Origin: Zerene cesonia | Lineage: Eukaryota; Arthropoda; Insecta; Lepidoptera; Pieridae | DNA length: 64,000 bases | Direction: 5' to 3' | NCBI RefSeq assembly: GCF_012273895.1 | Contig: NC_052123.1 | Span: forward strand, 2,046,001-2,110,000 | Part shown: positions 63,501 through 64,000 of the stretch, piece after piece | How positions within the stretch are numbered: position 1 is the first letter of the stretch | Layout: each line of letters opens with the position of its first letter | Made by a program: the position numbers and the translations under genes | Notes under the pieces: generated by a model | Seen by the model: only the letters and a program-made list of their open reading frames with translations | Told to the model about the DNA's origin: nothing | The model's database searches: none

Positions 63501-63683
63501 CCAACCTAAAACCGCAGTGGAAAGCTAGCTAACTAAGTCATGCTAAAGCTAGTAAGCAGTTCAGCAATGAAAAATGTTGCATATGCCTTTTGCAAGAGAA
63601 AGTTGCTAGTATGAAAAGATAATTTTTTATGAGGATTCGGTTAGTAATTCTCAAACCTGTCTGTCGTCATCATCATCATCATC
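54559..63683 (-). CDS. Unidentified microexon gene: Asp-rich protein, at least 23 exons, 5' end outside the window
   Basis: I do not recognise this protein. Exons in transcript order: 63683-63657, (gap), 61956-61924, 61820-61791, 61607-61578, 61380-61351, 61233-61195, 61076-61053, 60609-60556, 60471-60451, 60038-60024, 59941-59894, 59592-59575, 59489-59472, 59300-59280, 58742-58713, 58431-58399, 58116-58081, 57513-57490, 57077-57054, 56325-56290, 56145-56110, 55613-55593, 54645-54559. All lengths are multiples of 3 (15 to 54 nt, last 87), all phase 0, with no internal stop; about 244 codons are visible. Most acceptors are T-rich and end in CAG, and most donors match GTAAGT-like consensus. The weakest exons are 56110 (donor GTAGCT), 55593, 60024 and 59280; at 59575 and 60024 the donor could shift by two bases. 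No start codon, signal peptide or membrane segment is visible. The terminal exon ends DEYDRN then TGA. Secretion, as in other microexon-rich proteins, would be speculation. Confidence 0.8.
55195..55450 (-). repeat. tRNA-like dispersed element, copy 6, decayed
   Basis: The same order of head, body and AT-rich tail, with many substitutions and an indel in the T arm (..GATTCAACACCGC.. on plus). It lies in an intron of the microexon gene and is the oldest-looking copy. Confidence 0.6.
55690..55935 (-). repeat. GC-rich dispersed repeat (family S) in the microexon gene
   Basis: Plus strand AGACGCATCGGCACGTATTG to CACCAGCTCAGCCGCCCACT, lying in the intron between exons 56110 and 55593. An internal deletion shortens it. 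Confidence 0.65.
56791..56991 (-). mobile_element. Non-autonomous Helitron, family A, in an intron of the microexon gene
   Basis: Minus strand TCCTACTAATATTATAAATG to ..GGGGCGCAGCGAGT. The terminal CTAG is mutated to CGAG. Confidence 0.8.
57632..57790 (+). repeat. GC-rich dispersed repeat (family S) in the microexon gene, 3'-truncated
   Basis: CGGGAGCGGGCAACTGAGCT to GACTGGAAAGAAGGAATGCA, GGGAAGGGTGAAATG. Confidence 0.6.
57878..58020 (-). mobile_element. Helitron-like element in an intron of the microexon gene
   Basis: Plus-strand CTAGCGGGCCGCCCCGGCTT and CGTGGGACATATATAGCC. The far end reads TTTATAATATTAATATAG. Confidence 0.5.
58931..59095 (-). mobile_element. Non-autonomous Helitron, family A, internally deleted, in an intron of the microexon gene
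   Basis: Minus strand TCCTACTAATATTATAAATG to CCGCGGGGCGTAGTTAG. The TTTGTTGCTCTTTCACGCAA block is missing. Confidence 0.75.
62236..63412 (+). repeat. tRNA-like dispersed element, copy 7, interrupted by the assembly gap
   Basis: Plus-strand body (CACATGAAACCGAAAGAGTAG), head start (GGATCACGGGTGGCCGAGAG), 1000 N, then acceptor end and AT-rich tail down to the AAACTAAAAATTAAA end. A sliver of tail (ATGAGAAATTTTGAAAGAAT, inverted) lies just before it at 62238. Confidence 0.7.
62333..63332. other. Assembly gap, 1000 N, inside a tRNA-like repeat and a microexon-gene intron
   Basis: Exactly 1000 N. The left flank stops in the D-arm of the tRNA-like unit (..GGTGGCCGAGAG) and the right flank resumes at its acceptor end (GTGATC..), so about 50 bp, or 50 bp plus whole repeat units, is missing. 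Confidence 0.99.
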
Positions 63684-64000
63684 GAACTGCAAAATAAATA
63701 AAAGTTTTGAAGTTTGAAATATCTTCTTATTTATTACATATATATTACAGTTCATATCTCTGTAGAAACTACATTCCAAATGGTAGTAAATATTAAATTA
63801 TGCATTTTGATGATTCAAAAGCACTTGTGAAGGAAGTCTAGTTTAATGAAGAAATGTTTGAGTTTGAGTTTGATTAATTTTGTACATCATTTCTTGTTCT
63901 TGTTTTACGTATTTAGTTAAGTATGCATTTATAATTGAAATTTAAATCGATTTTAAACAGCTTATTATGAACAAATTTAAAAAGTTTTTACTCATACATG

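Larger units (their letters stand above)
60556..63683 (-). other. Microexon gene, acidic/basic module: four alternating exon pairs
   Basis: Acidic exons read FDDDDDDRQ (63657), DDDDDDDDRQ (61791), LDDDDEDDRQ (61351) and LIDDRDDD (61053). Each is followed by a basic exon: QAQGRRNQYRR (61924), QYYRRHQHQQ (61578), KEYRRRLQSLSLK (61195) and RREVRLRDRKDEDNESLR (60556). Three acidic exons share the same 3' edge, AGACAG then GTTTG, suggesting exon duplication together with flanking intron bases. The first pair is separated by an intron of 1.7 kb that holds an assembly gap, Helitron-like fragments and a tRNA-like repeat, so further exon pairs could be hidden there. Confidence 0.8.

Noticed and set aside
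1..64000. CRISPR array, prokaryotic operon or phage
   Set aside because: Spliced eukaryotic genes, AT-rich intergenic DNA and insect repeats throughout; no regularly spaced direct repeats with unique spacers.

Overview
The window looks like AT-rich nuclear DNA of a butterfly or moth. The evidence is genes with short spliced exons, about a dozen non-autonomous Helitrons of the kind common in Lepidoptera (a 5' end reading TCCTACTAATATTATAAATG and a 3' hairpin followed by GCGCAGCTAG/T), tRNA- and 5S-like SINE-type repeats, and the CATCATCATCAGCCCATA.. dispersed repeat. There is no bacterial, viral or organellar gene organisation. The species cannot be named from the sequence.

Layout. From 1 to about 40.2 kb I found no convincing protein-coding gene; it is repeats in unrecognised AT-rich sequence. 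Two 1000-N gaps (8767-9766 and 14311-15310) bound a contig whose far end is an exact 77-bp reverse complement of the end of the preceding contig, so this contig is probably placed backwards. From 40417 to 46161 (+) lies a ten-exon gene for a FAM98-family protein (461 aa), a partner of the RtcB/HSPC117-DDX1 tRNA-splicing ligase complex in animals. From 54025 down to 50199 (-) lies a six-exon BUD13 gene (619 aa), a subunit of the spliceosomal RES complex. The two genes converge on about 4 kb of intergenic DNA.

From 63683 down to 54559 (-), immediately upstream of BUD13 on the same strand, is the most unusual object. It is a chain of 22 candidate microexons of 15 to 54 nt plus an 87-nt terminal exon with the stop codon. 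All are multiples of three, all are in phase 0, and all are flanked by AG and GT. The translated pieces alternate between poly-aspartate blocks (..DDDDRQ) and short basic Q/R/Y blocks, then give way to small proline/arginine modules (..PIRP, ..PLQRP), and end in another Asp run. The gene is incomplete at its 5' end (it runs past 64000) and I do not recognise the protein. A third 1000-N gap (62333-63332) falls in one of its introns, inside a tRNA-like repeat.

The two recognised genes are housekeeping RNA-processing genes and I see no sign that they form a system with the microexon gene beyond being neighbours. Mobile elements sit in introns of all three genes, and one Helitron-like element ends 11 bp after the BUD13 stop codon. 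All exon structures were read by eye from splice signals and frame; transcript data would be the decisive test.
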